A stretch of DNA of 64,000 bases. It comes from Hyphomicrobiales bacterium (lineage in GTDB: Bacteria; Pseudomonadota; Alphaproteobacteria; Rhizobiales; Rhizobiaceae). The notes under the pieces are model-generated. The model had not been told where the DNA came from. It ran no database searches and saw only the letters and a list, made by a program, of their open reading frames with translations. Positions 17,018-26,470 of the stretch are shown piece after piece. Within the stretch, counting starts at the first letter, position 1, and each line of letters opens with the position of its first letter. The position numbers and the translations under genes were made by a program. The stretch is taken from contig JAFKJU010000015.1 of the NCBI GenBank assembly GCA_017305935.1, positions 1 to 64,000 on the forward strand. The letters run 5' to 3'.

Positions 17018-17482
17018 ATGATCGCAGGAAAGATCCCGCCTCTCTCCCGCCGCCGCGCCCTGCAGGCGATGGCCGGGCTGCCGCTGCTGCTCGCCGCCGG
17101 CGGCACGCGCGCGAAAGAAACCCTTGGGTTCGACGAGCTCTATAAAAGCTTCGGCGTGCTCGGGCTGCAATTCTCCGACAAGGTGAAGCGGCTGAGCGGG
17201 CAAAGCGTTTCCATCGGCGGCTTCATGGCGCCGCCCCTGAAGGCCGAGGCGGCTTTCTTCGTGCTCACCGAAATCCCGATGTCGCTCTGCCCCTTCTGCT
17301 CCTCGGATGCGGACTGGCCCGACAATATCGTCGTCGTCTATCTCGGGGCCAAGCAGACCTTCGTGCAATACAACGCACCGATCGCCGCCCAGGGCACCCT
17401 CGAATTCGGCCCATGGACCGATCCCGAAACCGGTTTCGTCAGCCAGCTTCGCCTGCGCGACGCCTCTTTCGATACCGTCTGA
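17018..17482 (+). CDS. Tat-exported periplasmic protein of a putative metal ABC system (DUF3299-like)
   Basis: A 154-residue protein with a twin-arginine-type signal (LSRRRALQAMAGLPLLLAAG). The mature part contains LSGQSVSIGGFMAPP, as in DUF3299 proteins, and a CPFC motif (in SLCPFCSSDADWPD) that could bind metal or be redox active. The stop overlaps the start of the ATPase gene (TGATG). In Pseudomonas aeruginosa a similar protein is encoded with an ATPase and an FtsX-like permease in a Zur-controlled, zinc-responsive operon; the likeness is from architecture and is moderately certain. Confidence 0.7.
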   Translation: MIAGKIPPLSRRRALQAMAGLPLLLAAGGTRAKETLGFDELYKSFGVLGLQFSDKVKRLSGQSVSIGGFMAPPLKAEAAFFVLTEIPMSLCPFCSSDADWPDNIVVVYLGAKQTFVQYNAPIAAQGTLEFGPWTDPETGFVSQLRLRDASFDTV

Positions 17483-18168
17483 TGCTGTCGCTTTCGATCC
17501 GCGATCTCGAAATGCGCTTTCCCGGCCTGGAAACGCCGGCGCTGGCGATCGGCAATTTTGCGCTGCCGGCCGGCGGGCGGCTGGCGGTCACCGGCGCGTC
17601 CGGCTCCGGCAAGAGCACGCTGGTCAATGCCATCACCGGCCTCGAACGGGTGAAAAGCGGGGCCATCCGCTGGGACGAGACCGATATCGCCGGCCTGCCG
17701 TCAGGTCGCCGCGATGCCTTCCGCGCCCGGCATATCGGGCTGGTGATGCAGGATTTCCATCTGTTTCCCGGGCTGTCCGCCTTCGAGAACGTCGTTCTGC
17801 CGGTGCGCCTGGCGCGTCGCCTGGCGCGGCCGGAGGCGGAGCGCGCCGCCATGCTGCTCGACACCATCGGCATCCGCCGGCCGCAACAAGCCATCGAAAC
17901 CCTGTCGCGCGGCGAAATGCAGCGCGTGGCGGTGGCTCGCGCCCTGCTGTCGCGCCCCGGCGTGCTCGTCGCCGACGAGCCGACCGCCAATCTCGACCGT
18001 CGCACCGGCGACGAGGTCGCCGACCTCATCATCCGCCTCGCCGCCGAGGAAAAGGCGACGCTGATCGTCGTCACCCACGATCCGCAGGTGATGGAACGGC
18101 TCGACCGCCGCATCCGCCTTTCGGGCGGCCGCATCGACGAGGACAGCGCCGGGACGCCACAGACATGA
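17482..18168 (+). CDS. ABC transporter ATPase (LolD/MacB type)
   Basis: A 228-residue ATPase with Walker A GASGSGKST, a signature region LSRGEMQRVAVARAL (Ser-Arg-Gly-Glu rather than SGGQ) and Walker B VLVADEPTANLD. The start at 17482 overlaps the preceding stop, and its own stop overlaps the permease start (ATGA), so the three genes are translationally coupled. It powers the FtsX-like permease; such systems usually move substrates or proteins at the periplasmic face rather than import through a pore. Confidence 0.9.
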   Translation: MLSLSIRDLEMRFPGLETPALAIGNFALPAGGRLAVTGASGSGKSTLVNAITGLERVKSGAIRWDETDIAGLPSGRRDAFRARHIGLVMQDFHLFPGLSAFENVVLPVRLARRLARPEAERAAMLLDTIGIRRPQQAIETLSRGEMQRVAVARALLSRPGVLVADEPTANLDRRTGDEVADLIIRLAAEEKATLIVVTHDPQVMERLDRRIRLSGGRIDEDSAGTPQT

Positions 18169-19433
18169 TCCGATTCATCCTTGCCGATATCAGGCGTTTT
18201 CGCGCCGGCGCGCTCGCCGTCGTCGTGCTGATCGCGCTCTCCGTGGCGCTGTGCACCGTCGTGACCCTGCAGGAGCGCGCGGTGCGGCTCGGCAGCGCGC
18301 GGGCGGCGGAAAAATTCGATCTCGTGGTCGGCGCCGCCGGCAGCGAGACGCAGTTGACGCTTTCTGCCGTCTTCCTGCAGCCGGCGCCCCTGCCGCTGAT
18401 GCCGGGTGCGGTGCTGGCGAAGCTCGCAGCCGATCCGCGCGTCGCCTTTGCCGCCCCGGTCGGCTTTGGCGATTCCGCCTCCGGTTTCCCGGTCGTCGGG
18501 ACCACGACGACGCTGATCGCCAGTCTCTCGCCGCAGCTTGCCGAGGGCCGCGCCTTCGCCCGGCTTGGCGAGGCGGTGCTCGGCGCCGAAGTTCCGATGC
18601 CCGGGGGAGCCGAGATCAAGCCGATGCACGGCACGGCCGAGACCGGCGGCCACACCCATACCGAACTCGCCTATACCGTAACGGGACGCATGGCCCCCAC
18701 CGGCACCGCTTGGGACCGGGCGATCCTCGTGCCGATCCGCGCCGTCTGGCAGTTGCACGGCATGGAAGGCGACCATGACGAGCATGATGAGCACGATCAC
18801 GGCGACCATGCTTTCGAAGCCGACGAAAGCGAAGCGCATCACGAGCACGGCCATGTCGATCCCGCGGCGCCCATCGACGAACGTTTCGACGCCGACATGC
18901 CCGGCCTGCCGGCCGTTCTGGTCAAACCGAAGACCATCGCCGATGCCTACCGGCTGCGGCAGGAATATCGCGGCGAGACGACGCTGGCCGTCTTTCCCGG
19001 CGAAGTCCTGACCCGCCTCTATGCGACGCTCGGCGACATGCGCAGCCTGCTGCTGGCGATTGCGGTCGGCACGCAGGCCATCGTCGTCGCCGCCATCCTG
19101 CTGGTGACGATCATGCATGTCGGCGCGCGCCGGCGGCAGATCGGGGCGCTGCGGGCGCTCGGCATCCCCAAGCGCTCGATCGTGGTCATCGTCTGGGGCG
19201 AATTGTTCCTGCTGTTTGCCGCCGGTGCGGCGCTTGGCATATCCGGCGGTTATGCCGCCGCGCGGTTGATCTCGGCGCTGCTGACGGCGCGCACCGCCGT
19301 GCGCCTGCCGGTGGAATTTTCCGCCGCCGACCTGCCATTGGCGCTCGGCATCGGGCTTGCCGCCGCCCTCGTCTCGCTGGTGCCGGCGCTGGTCGCCTTG
19401 CGCTCCAGCCCCGCCGAAGCCCTGCGGGCCTGA
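18165..19433 (+). CDS. FtsX/MacB-like permease with histidine-rich periplasmic loop
   Basis: A 422-residue membrane protein with one N-terminal membrane segment, a large periplasmic domain and three C-terminal segments, the MacB/FtsX topology. The periplasmic domain carries a striking His/Asp/Glu-rich stretch at about residues 204-228, including HDEHDEHDHGDH and, further on, HHEHGH, absent from ordinary FtsX proteins and typical of zinc-binding loops. This supports a metal role, most likely zinc, for the operon. It ends 15 bases from the convergent EamA gene. Confidence 0.88.
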   Translation: MIRFILADIRRFRAGALAVVVLIALSVALCTVVTLQERAVRLGSARAAEKFDLVVGAAGSETQLTLSAVFLQPAPLPLMPGAVLAKLAADPRVAFAAPVGFGDSASGFPVVGTTTTLIASLSPQLAEGRAFARLGEAVLGAEVPMPGGAEIKPMHGTAETGGHTHTELAYTVTGRMAPTGTAWDRAILVPIRAVWQLHGMEGDHDEHDEHDHGDHAFEADESEAHHEHGHVDPAAPIDERFDADMPGLPAVLVKPKTIADAYRLRQEYRGETTLAVFPGEVLTRLYATLGDMRSLLLAIAVGTQAIVVAAILLVTIMHVGARRRQIGALRALGIPKRSIVVIVWGELFLLFAAGAALGISGGYAAARLISALLTARTAVRLPVEFSAADLPLALGIGLAAALVSLVPALVALRSSPAEALRA

Positions 19434-19448
19434 AATGTTCGGGCGCGC

Positions 19449-20339
19449 TCAGCCGCGCCGCGCCACCATGATGCCGGCGAGCACGATGATGCCGCCGATG
19501 GCCTGCAGCAGTCCGACCGGCTCGCTCAGCACCATCCAGGCGAGCAGGGCGGCGACGACCGGCTGCAACAGCAACGTCAGCGACGAGAAGGCGGGCGGCA
19601 GGAAGGCGAGCGCATAGGCGATCAGCCCCTGGCCGGCGGCATGGCTGAAGAAGGCGAGGCCGAGCAGGATCGCCCAGCCGAACAGCGTCACCGGGATAAA
19701 GCCCTGCTCGAAGACCAGGGCGATCGGCAACATGCAGACGGCGGCCGACGACGTGCTCCACAGCATGATCGTCATCGTCGAGAAACGGCTGCGCAGCCTT
19801 CCGATGGTGAGGATATAGCCGGCGTAGAAGATAGCGGCGAGGATCGCCAGAAGGTCGCCGCCGACATCGCCGTTGCCGAGCGCCATCGGCCCGCCCTTCA
19901 GCGTGACGATGCCGATAAAGGCAAGCCCCAGCCCGGCCAGGAAGAGGCGGCTGACATGCGCCCGGAACAGCACCCAGGAGCCCAGCGTCACGAAGATCGG
20001 CGCCATGTTGGCGATCAGGGTCGCATTGGCGACCGACGTCACATGCAAGGCGACGTGCCAGGCGGCGAGATCGCCGGCGAGGAAGACGCCGGGCAGCGCC
20101 AGCAGGAAACGGTCGCGGAACGTCTGTGGACGCACGGGATCGGCCGGCGGCGTCATCCGCGTCCACACGATAAGCGGCAGCAGCGCCAGCGCCACCCGCC
20201 AGAAAGCCGTGGTCATCGGGCCGACTTCCGACAGGCGCACGAAAATCGGCGAACCGCTGATGCAGACGCTGCCGAACAACAAGGCGGCAAGCGCCATGCG
20301 GCTGCGGCTGGCGACGGTCGAAGTATCGGTCATGGTCAC
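19449..20339 (-). CDS. EamA/DMT-family transporter
   Basis: A 296-residue inner-membrane protein with ten predicted hydrophobic segments in two EamA repeats (for example FVRLSEVGPMTTAFWRVALA in the first and EPVGLLQAIGGIIVLAGI near the end). Proteins of this family export metabolites or amino acids; the substrate is not predictable. Starts at 20339 or two codons later are both possible. It is convergent with the putative metal ABC operon and has no partner gene. Confidence 0.88.
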   Translation of the reverse strand: MTMTDTSTVASRSRMALAALLFGSVCISGSPIFVRLSEVGPMTTAFWRVALALLPLIVWTRMTPPADPVRPQTFRDRFLLALPGVFLAGDLAAWHVALHVTSVANATLIANMAPIFVTLGSWVLFRAHVSRLFLAGLGLAFIGIVTLKGGPMALGNGDVGGDLLAILAAIFYAGYILTIGRLRSRFSTMTIMLWSTSSAAVCMLPIALVFEQGFIPVTLFGWAILLGLAFFSHAAGQGLIAYALAFLPPAFSSLTLLLQPVVAALLAWMVLSEPVGLLQAIGGIIVLAGIMVARRG

Positions 20340-20414
20340 GAAACGGTCTCGCTGGGCTGAACCGGCCGGAGGGGCGGCCGAATCCGGCTTAACAGAAAGC
20401 CGGAGGTGACTGAA

Positions 20415-20540
20415 ATGACAATTGCTGAAGAACCGATCGCTTCGGCTGATGGCCGTGCGCGACTTTTCGACTGCAGCGAATCAGGACAGCACGTCCGGCA
20501 CCGAAACGCGGTTAGCCGCGGCAAACACGACCGCAGGTAG
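20415..20540 (+). CDS. Possible 41-residue small protein
   Basis: ATG at 20415 is preceded by a strong GGAGGTGA site and opens a 41-residue frame (starting MTIAEEPIASADGR) that ends at TAG 20538-20540. No family is recognised, and the frame runs through the parS-like sequence. The ribosome binding site is the only real support, so this may be fortuitous. Confidence 0.25.
   Translation: MTIAEEPIASADGRARLFDCSESGQHVRHRNAVSRGKHDRR
20511..20526. other. parS: parS-like 16-mer distant from repABC
   Basis: This 16-mer fits the repABC partition consensus GTTNNNNGCNNNNAAC and differs from the perfect site at 48917-48932 in one base (GGCA in place of GGCT in the right arm). It would be a second RepB-binding site about 28 kb away from the replication genes. 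Binding is inferred. Confidence 0.5.
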
Positions 20541-20709
20541 CAGTTTTCGATCCGGAAATCGCGTCTCTGGCAATATCCACAAGCCGAACTTACCTAAGGG
20601 GAGGGCGAAGCGGTGATGAAAGTATCCCTTTGCGACGGCTCTTGATACAAAACGTTAATCATCATCTTTGTAAAAGTTGAGTCGTCGAAGGTGAGTGGAG
20701 AATGTATCG

Positions 20710-21006
20710 ATGGCCTCTGAACGGATGAACATGTCTAGCGTATCTGCCGCGGGCCGTCTGGTTCCGTTCCCGCTTGCCGGACGCACCGCTTTCGTTCGCC
20801 GATGCGCGGCCGAGCTGGAAAACACCCATGGCGACGACGCTGTTCAATATTGGCGCAGCAAATGCCGTTCGCTTGCCGACCAGCTACTGTCGCTCGGCTG
20901 TTCCGAGGACCAGATGCGCCAGCAGGTCGCCGAATTTCAGAACCAGGTTCAGGCCGAGTTGATGCGCCGCCACTGGCAGGACGACGTCGCCGGTTCGCAC
21001 GCCTAG
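20710..21006 (+). CDS. DUF6074 family protein
   Basis: A 98-residue soluble protein. The core VPFPLAGRTAFVRRCAAEL followed by a helical segment with Gln/Glu/Leu is the pattern of DUF6074, a small family of unknown function common in Rhizobiales. ATG 20710 has GGAG ten bases upstream; an alternative GTG lies at 20695. The 3' end overlaps the convergent DUF4269 gene by four bases. Confidence 0.75.
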   Translation: MASERMNMSSVSAAGRLVPFPLAGRTAFVRRCAAELENTHGDDAVQYWRSKCRSLADQLLSLGCSEDQMRQQVAEFQNQVQAELMRRHWQDDVAGSHA

Positions 21007-21521
21007 GAGATAAGGGCGACCTCCGCCAACCGCTCGAGGCCCGCGTCGTCGAGATCGGCGATGTCGAGCATGGCGCGATAGGCATCGCCCTCGATCCCGA
21101 GAACGGCCGCGAAGGCCGGCTCGGTCTTCAGCCCGCTTTCACGCGCGGCCATGACGCGTGCGCGAAACTGTTCGCCGCCGAGCCGCAAGAGGCGCCGTTC
21201 GACCTCGAAATGCCGCCAGCCCGCCTGTTCGTTCAGGCGGCGAGGCTCGCCGAAAATCTCGAACGGCCAGCCGGCATGGCGAAATCCGGCGATCACCGCC
21301 CGCGAACCGCCGCTCCATTGCCGCAGCGAGAAACCCTCGAAACCGCGAAAGGCCCGCCACAGCCGCCCGGCGAACGCCGCGCCGTCGAAGGCGGCGCAGA
21401 CGATGTCGATATCGCTGCCCTCAAGGTCGAGGCCGAGCGGCGGCGTGCCGGCAATCGCCCAATCGAGTCCGTCGAGCGCCGCTGCGATGCCGGCCGCTTC
21501 GACGGCCTGGCGATAGGTCAT
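21003..21521 (-). CDS. DUF4269 (nucleotidyltransferase-like) protein
   Basis: A 172-residue protein. The segment GTPPLGLDLEGSDIDIVC carries the GS-x-x-D-x-D pattern of nucleotidyltransferase-fold proteins, as in DUF4269; RAVIAGFRHAGWPFEIFGE follows. The function is unknown. The start at 21521 is the best family match, but the frame is open to 21608 and no ribosome binding site settles it. It is a single gene, convergent with DUF6074. Confidence 0.75.
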   Translation of the reverse strand: MTYRQAVEAAGIAAALDGLDWAIAGTPPLGLDLEGSDIDIVCAAFDGAAFAGRLWRAFRGFEGFSLRQWSGGSRAVIAGFRHAGWPFEIFGEPRRLNEQAGWRHFEVERRLLRLGGEQFRARVMAARESGLKTEPAFAAVLGIEGDAYRAMLDIADLDDAGLERLAEVALIS

Positions 21522-21628
21522 GCGCTTTCTCGACACAATCCGGCCTCCTCCCGGCCACCGCAGGAACAAACTTGCAAACAGAACGTTAGATTGCCAGCCC
21601 CACCACATCCGACACGAGGAGCAGGCCG

Positions 21629-21706
21629 ATGACCGACGAATATCTCCAGCCCCTGATGATCATGATCGTCGCCATGGGTTGCTATTTCATGATCGTTCCG
21701 GTGTGA
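21629..21706 (+). CDS. Small membrane protein, 25 residues
   Basis: ATG 21629 follows a strong GAGGAG seven bases upstream. The product (MTDEYLQPLMIMIVAMGCYF then MIVPV) is almost entirely one hydrophobic helix. A second small membrane protein starts 11 bases after its stop with another good ribosome binding site, so the two look like a dicistronic unit. I recognise no family; such sizes are typical of accessory subunits of membrane complexes. Confidence 0.6.
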   Translation: MTDEYLQPLMIMIVAMGCYFMIVPV

Positions 21707-21716
21707 GGAAAGGGCC

Positions 21717-21887
21717 ATGGTCCTTGTTGTCTCAGCCCTCGTTTACCTGGCCATCTCGATAGCCGCCGTGCTGGCGATCGATTTCGCCATCAGCCACAAA
21801 TACCGGCCGCGTCGCGAGATGAAAAGCGGGGTCGCGCCCGCCTATGCACGCACCACTTCGAAGGCAGCCACGCGCATCCGCTTCTGA
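21717..21887 (+). CDS. Small membrane protein, 56 residues
   Basis: ATG 21717 is preceded by GAGGAAAGG. The protein has one N-terminal transmembrane helix (VLVVSALVYLAISIAAVLAI) followed by a basic tail (KYRPRREMK and further Arg/Lys), consistent with an N-out/C-in single-pass protein. It ends eight bases before the stop of the convergent histidine kinase. The function is unknown, and it is probably co-expressed with the 25-residue protein upstream. Confidence 0.6.
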   Translation: MVLVVSALVYLAISIAAVLAIDFAISHKYRPRREMKSGVAPAYARTTSKAATRIRF

Positions 21888-21894
21888 TCCCGCG

Positions 21895-24800
21895 TCAGGC
21901 GGATTGCATGTCCTTCAAGGCTCGCTCGATCGCAGAAGCGTTGTAGGGCTTGTTGAGCACGACGGGCACGGCATTGCCGGGCACCGAGGGCGCGCAGGCC
22001 TTGCCGGTCGCGAAAATCACGCGCTTGCCCGGATCGGCGTCGCGCACCAGGCGCGCCAGTTCGTCGCCGGACATGCCCGGCAGTCCGATATCGGTAAACA
22101 ACACGTCGAAATCCTGATCCTCGATGATCTTCAGCGCCTGCTCGGCGCTTTCCGCCTCCAGCACGCGATGGCCGAGGCCGGAGAGAAGCTCGACGGTATC
22201 CAGCCGGATCAGCGTATCGTCCTCGACAAGCAGAATTGTCAATGCTTCCCCGCCGGGCTTGCCGCGGAGGCCGGCCGGCCGGCGGCATGCCAGCACATGG
22301 CGGATCTTGCGCGCCAGCTGGTCGCGCGTATAGGGCTTCGACAGGAGCTCGACGCCGGCGTCCAGCCTTCCGTCATGCACGATCGAATTTTCGGTATAGC
22401 CGGAGGTGAACAGCACGGCGAGATCGGGCCGCAACCGGCGCGCCCGGCGCACCATCTCAGTGCTTTTCATCGCGCCGGGCATGACCACGTCGGTAAACAG
22501 CAGGTCGATTTCCGCCTCGCCTTCGATGATCTCCAAAGCGCCCGCCGCATCCTTCGCGGTCAGCACGCCATAGCCGAGATCGGCCAGCATTTCCACGACG
22601 ATGGCGCGCACCGCCTCGTCGTCCTCGGCGACCAGAATGGTCTCGGTGCCGCCGGTCATCTCGATGCCGCCTTCGTCGGAAAGCCGGTCCTCGTCGGCCT
22701 CGGCGCGCGGCAGGGTGAGGCGCACCTTGGTGCCGCTGCCCATCTCGGTCTCGATGCGCACATGCCCGCCGGATTGGCGCACGAAACCATAGACCATCGA
22801 CAGGCCGAGCCCGGTGCCCTTGCCGAGCGGCTTGGTGGAAAAGAACGGCTCGAACACCTGCGGCAATATCTCGGGCGGAATGCCACCGCCGGTATCGGCG
22901 ACCGACAGCTCGACATAATCACCAGGTGCGAGTTCGGGAAAGCGCCGGTCGCCGCCCGGCGGGCAGGTGACGTTGGCGGCGGCGATCACCAGCCGCCCGC
23001 CGCCATTCATGGCGTCGCGGGCGTTGATCGCCAGGTTGAGGAGGGCGTTCTCGATCTGGGCCGGATCGACAAGCGTGTTCCACGATCCGTCCGGCGCGAC
23101 CGTTTCGATCTCCATCGCCTCGCCCAGCGTCCGCCGCAGCATCTCGCCCGTGGAGGCGACGAGGCGGCCGACGTTCAGCACCTTCGGTTCCAGCGGCTGG
23201 CGGCGGCCGAAGGCAAGGAGCTGGCTGGCGAGCTTGGCGCCGCGCTCGACGCCGGTCGCGGCCTGCGCCACCCGGCGCTCGGCCCGGGCATTGCCGGCGA
23301 CATCGCGGCGCAGCAGTTGCAGATTGCCGGAGATCACCTGCAGCAGATTGTTGAAGTCATGGGCGACACCGCCGGTCAATTGCCCCAGCGTCTCCATCTT
23401 CTGCGCCTGGCGCAGCTGCTCCTCGGCCTGGCGAAGCGCCTCCTTCTGCGCCTTCTCCTCGGTGACGTCGCGCCCATAGGCAAAGACGAGATCGCCTTCG
23501 GTGGATGTGTGCCAGGAAATCCAGCGCGGCGTGCCGTCGGCATGGCAAAAGCGATTCTCGAAGCTGGAGACTTTCAGCCAGGATTGCGCCTGCTCCAACG
23601 CCGCGCGGGTGCGGTCGATGTCCTCGGACCAGACGAATTCGAGATAGTTGCGGCCGATCGCCGCCTCCGGTTCGAGGCCGAGGATCGCCGACCAGGCGGG
23701 ATTGACGGCGCGCAGCAGGCCATCGTTGCCGGCGACCAGCAGGATGTCGCGGGAATTGCGCCACACCCGGTCGCGCTCGGCGGTGCGGGCCTCGACCTTG
23801 TCCTCCAGCGCCGCCGCCAGCGCCAGCAGATCCTGCTCGGCCCGGCGGCGCTCGACCGCCATGCGCGTGCGCTCGGCCACCTCGCGCACGAAGGCCAGCT
23901 CTTCGGCCGTCCATTCGCGCGCCGTGGCGTGATGGATAAACAGCAGCGCCGCCATGCGGCCGTTTTCCATGACGGGAACATTGACCAGCGAACGCACGCC
24001 GATCGCCTCCAGCGCCGCGCGCTTGAAGTTGGCGCGCGGATCCTCGGCGGCGTCGGAAAAATGCACCAGACGGCCTTGCTTCAGGTCGTCGATGAAGCTG
24101 CCGAAATCGCGGAACCGGTAGATGCCGGAAAGCGGCGTGCTACCGGCGGCGGTCCAGCCGGGATCGAGCTCAACCGTTTCGAGGTCGCTGTCGACGGCAC
24201 CGTAACCGGCGCGGCTGGCGCCGAGGGCCTGTCCCAGGACCTCAACCGCCGCATAGGCGATGTCGCGCGGTTCACGCGCCTCGCGGAACCGGTCGGCAAG
24301 CGCCAGCAGCGCCTGGCGGCGCTCCTGCTCGGCGATCTGGTCGGTGACGTCGACATTGACGCCGATCATGCCGATGAAAGCGCCGAAACCGTCGAAGCGC
24401 GGCCGGGCATCGGTGCGCAGCACCCGGTAGCGCCCGTCATGGCGGCGGAAACGGGCCATGGTCGAAAAGCCGATCTCGGCTTCCAGCGACTCACCGGCCT
24501 CCGCAAACAGCCGCTCGCGATCCTCGGGATGGACGACCGGCACCCAGTCGAAGCCTTCGACCGCCTCCTGGCGGAGGCCGAGGAACAGCCGCTGGGCCTC
24601 GTTGAGATAGATGCAATTGCCCTGGCGGTCGGTCATCCACAGCATGACCGGCGCTGTCTCGGCCACAAGCCGGAAGCGCTGCTCGCTTTCGCGCAAGGAA
24701 CGCTCTGCACGGTTCTGCTCGGTGACGTCCTGGCCCTGGACGAAGACGCCGGTGCAATTGCCGTCGTCGTCGAGGATCGGCTGGTAGACGAAATCGACGA

Positions 24801-25581
24801 AGCGCTCCTGCGGCTCGGCGCGCGACGCCGCCTGCAGCATGATCCGGACATTGCGGCCGACGAAAGGCCGTTTCGTCGCCACCACCGTATCGAGGAGCGC
24901 GACGAAGCCCTGCTCGACCACCTCGGGCAGCGCCTCGCGCAGCGGCCTGCCGACGATGTCGCGGTCGCCGATGAGCGCCTGATAGGCGAGGTTGGTCATC
25001 GAGAAGACGTGGTCGGGGCCGCTGAGAATGGCGACGAAGCCGGGGGCCTGCACGAACAGCGCCCGAAGACGCCGACCTTCCTCTTCCAGCCTTTCGTTGA
25101 GACGCTGCACGGCCTCGGCCCGGCGCAACACGCCGCTTTCGACCGCCGCGCCACGCTCGTAGAACAGCGCGCCATGGGCAAGCGAGCGCAGCCGCTGCAG
25201 TTCGGTCACGTCGACGGTATGCTGAAGGATATAGGCGACCGCGCCGTCGGCCCTGAGGATCGGCGTGTGGCTGGCGCTCCAGTAGCGCTCCTCGAAGCCG
25301 CGCCCGTCCGGCAGCGGGATATTGTACTGGATGAGCGGGATATGGTCGGCAAGCCCGGTCTCCACCACCCGCTCCAGCGAGCCGCGCAACTGCCGGTACT
25401 CGGCCGAGCCGGGATCGCTGGGAAAGGCGGCGAACATATTGCGCCCGATGAGATCGGCGCGCTCGCGCAGGGTAACGCGCAGATAGGCGTCGTTCATGGC
25501 GACGAGATCGAAAGCGGGATCGAGAAGGACGTAAGGGTTGGGGGAGGCGGCGAACAAAGCTTCGAAATCGAGTTCAGTCAT
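21895..25581 (-). CDS. Multi-PAS hybrid histidine kinase with two receiver domains
   Basis: A 1228-residue cytoplasmic sensor kinase with no transmembrane segment seen. The order is PAS (about 5-120), PAS (160-290), PAS (300-420), GAF (425-590), PAS (600-725), dimerisation domain with phospho-acceptor His in [11 protein letters not shown] (about 739), ATPase domain with N box and [10 protein letters not shown], and two receiver domains. The receivers have phospho-Asp in FTDVVMPG (about 1031) and FTDIGLPG (about 1165). The start at 25581 gives a protein beginning directly in the first PAS domain; the frame is open upstream but unlike any domain. The input signal is unknown, and no separate output regulator is adjacent. 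Confidence 0.9.
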   Translation of the reverse strand: MTELDFEALFAASPNPYVLLDPAFDLVAMNDAYLRVTLRERADLIGRNMFAAFPSDPGSAEYRQLRGSLERVVETGLADHIPLIQYNIPLPDGRGFEERYWSASHTPILRADGAVAYILQHTVDVTELQRLRSLAHGALFYERGAAVESGVLRRAEAVQRLNERLEEEGRRLRALFVQAPGFVAILSGPDHVFSMTNLAYQALIGDRDIVGRPLREALPEVVEQGFVALLDTVVATKRPFVGRNVRIMLQAASRAEPQERFVDFVYQPILDDDGNCTGVFVQGQDVTEQNRAERSLRESEQRFRLVAETAPVMLWMTDRQGNCIYLNEAQRLFLGLRQEAVEGFDWVPVVHPEDRERLFAEAGESLEAEIGFSTMARFRRHDGRYRVLRTDARPRFDGFGAFIGMIGVNVDVTDQIAEQERRQALLALADRFREAREPRDIAYAAVEVLGQALGASRAGYGAVDSDLETVELDPGWTAAGSTPLSGIYRFRDFGSFIDDLKQGRLVHFSDAAEDPRANFKRAALEAIGVRSLVNVPVMENGRMAALLFIHHATAREWTAEELAFVREVAERTRMAVERRRAEQDLLALAAALEDKVEARTAERDRVWRNSRDILLVAGNDGLLRAVNPAWSAILGLEPEAAIGRNYLEFVWSEDIDRTRAALEQAQSWLKVSSFENRFCHADGTPRWISWHTSTEGDLVFAYGRDVTEEKAQKEALRQAEEQLRQAQKMETLGQLTGGVAHDFNNLLQVISGNLQLLRRDVAGNARAERRVAQAATGVERGAKLASQLLAFGRRQPLEPKVLNVGRLVASTGEMLRRTLGEAMEIETVAPDGSWNTLVDPAQIENALLNLAINARDAMNGGGRLVIAAANVTCPPGGDRRFPELAPGDYVELSVADTGGGIPPEILPQVFEPFFSTKPLGKGTGLGLSMVYGFVRQSGGHVRIETEMGSGTKVRLTLPRAEADEDRLSDEGGIEMTGGTETILVAEDDEAVRAIVVEMLADLGYGVLTAKDAAGALEIIEGEAEIDLLFTDVVMPGAMKSTEMVRRARRLRPDLAVLFTSGYTENSIVHDGRLDAGVELLSKPYTRDQLARKIRHVLACRRPAGLRGKPGGEALTILLVEDDTLIRLDTVELLSGLGHRVLEAESAEQALKIIEDQDFDVLFTDIGLPGMSGDELARLVRDADPGKRVIFATGKACAPSVPGNAVPVVLNKPYNASAIERALKDMQSA

Positions 25582-25839
25582 TGGTATCCGCCCGATGCCG
25601 GCGGTGCCTTTCCGTCCGGTTCCCTCATTGCCGAAATCGACGGCGCCCGCCCCGCTTTTTCGATCTTTCCCAGATATGAAGCGGCGCGCGCGAAAGGCAA
25701 GGGCGGTTGCGGACAGATTCGCGAGCCGCCGCCATGGAACCAAAGGGGGCATCCTGCCGTTAGACCCTGATGTAGGCCCGGCCGCCGCAAGGTCCGTCTT
25801 TGCGTGCGCAGGGTTCGAAACAATCGAAAGGTTGTCAAG

Positions 25840-26037
25840 ATGAAAGGATTTTTCAGACGATTTCGCGACCGGCAGCGCCGGGCGGCGCCCGCGCCGCCGC
25901 CGCGCAAGCGCAACAGCCGCGCAATACAGGTGATGTCGCCGCATACGGTGGATCTGCCGCATCCGGCCGATCGGGCCAGGGAAATTCGTGTGCCCGCCTC
26001 CATCAATGGCGTCGATCTGTCGAGCGGGCGCCTTTGA
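25840..26037 (+). CDS. Small basic hypothetical protein
   Basis: A possible 65-residue, very Arg/Pro-rich protein (KGFFRRFRDRQRRAAPAPPP) starting at ATG 25840 with GAAAGG upstream. No family is recognised. It precedes the CBS-domain gene by 28 bases on the same strand and could be translated with it, but the composition is also what chance frames look like in GC-rich DNA. Confidence 0.35.
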   Translation: MKGFFRRFRDRQRRAAPAPPPRKRNSRAIQVMSPHTVDLPHPADRAREIRVPASINGVDLSSGRL

Positions 26038-26065
26038 GCGTGGCAAAGCTTTGGGAGAGTGAGGG

Positions 26066-26470
26066 ATGAAGGTTCGCGATGTGATGACGAGGCAGGTGGT
26101 GACCGCCGCGCCCAACGATTCCGTGCAGGCGATCGCGCGGCTGATGGCCGATATCGATACCGGCGCCATTCCCATCGAGGTGCCGGGGGTCGGAAACCTG
26201 GTCGGCGTCATCACCGATCGCGATATCGTGCTGCGTGTCGTCGCCGAGGGGCTTGCCTCGACGACCGCGGTTTCCGAAATCATGACCGTCGGCATCGAGA
26301 ACTGCCAGGAAGACGACGACATCGACGATGTCGCGCGGCGGATGACCGAACTCAGCATGCGCCGTCTCGTCGTCTACGACGTCAATCGCGAACTGTCCGG
26401 CATCGTCACCCTGCACGATATCGTCGCCGAACAGCAGCGCAACTCCCCGCACGGAGGAGAAACGACATGA
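26066..26470 (+). CDS. Tandem CBS-domain protein
   Basis: A 134-residue protein made of two CBS motifs (MKVRDVMTRQVVTAAPNDSV and the second from about residue 70, VSEIMTVGIENCQEDDDI). CBS pairs bind adenosyl nucleotides and act as energy or stress sensors; stand-alone ones are common in rhizobia. The start has a GAGTGAGGG site. The stop overlaps the DUF982 start (ATGA), so the two are co-translated. Confidence 0.9.
   Translation: MKVRDVMTRQVVTAAPNDSVQAIARLMADIDTGAIPIEVPGVGNLVGVITDRDIVLRVVAEGLASTTAVSEIMTVGIENCQEDDDIDDVARRMTELSMRRLVVYDVNRELSGIVTLHDIVAEQQRNSPHGGETT

Larger units (their letters stand above)
20340..20709. other. 370-base gap with parS-like site
   Basis: Between the EamA transporter and the DUF6074 gene. 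It holds a possible 41-codon reading frame, a parS-like 16-mer at 20511-20526, and an AT-richer segment (about 20560-20700) that probably includes the DUF6074 promoter. No terminator or repeat was seen. Confidence 0.5.

Noticed and set aside
21844-25770. Plus-strand open frame of 1308 codons
   Set aside because: It is the complement of the histidine kinase; the product is a low-complexity His/Asp/Gly-rich artefact.
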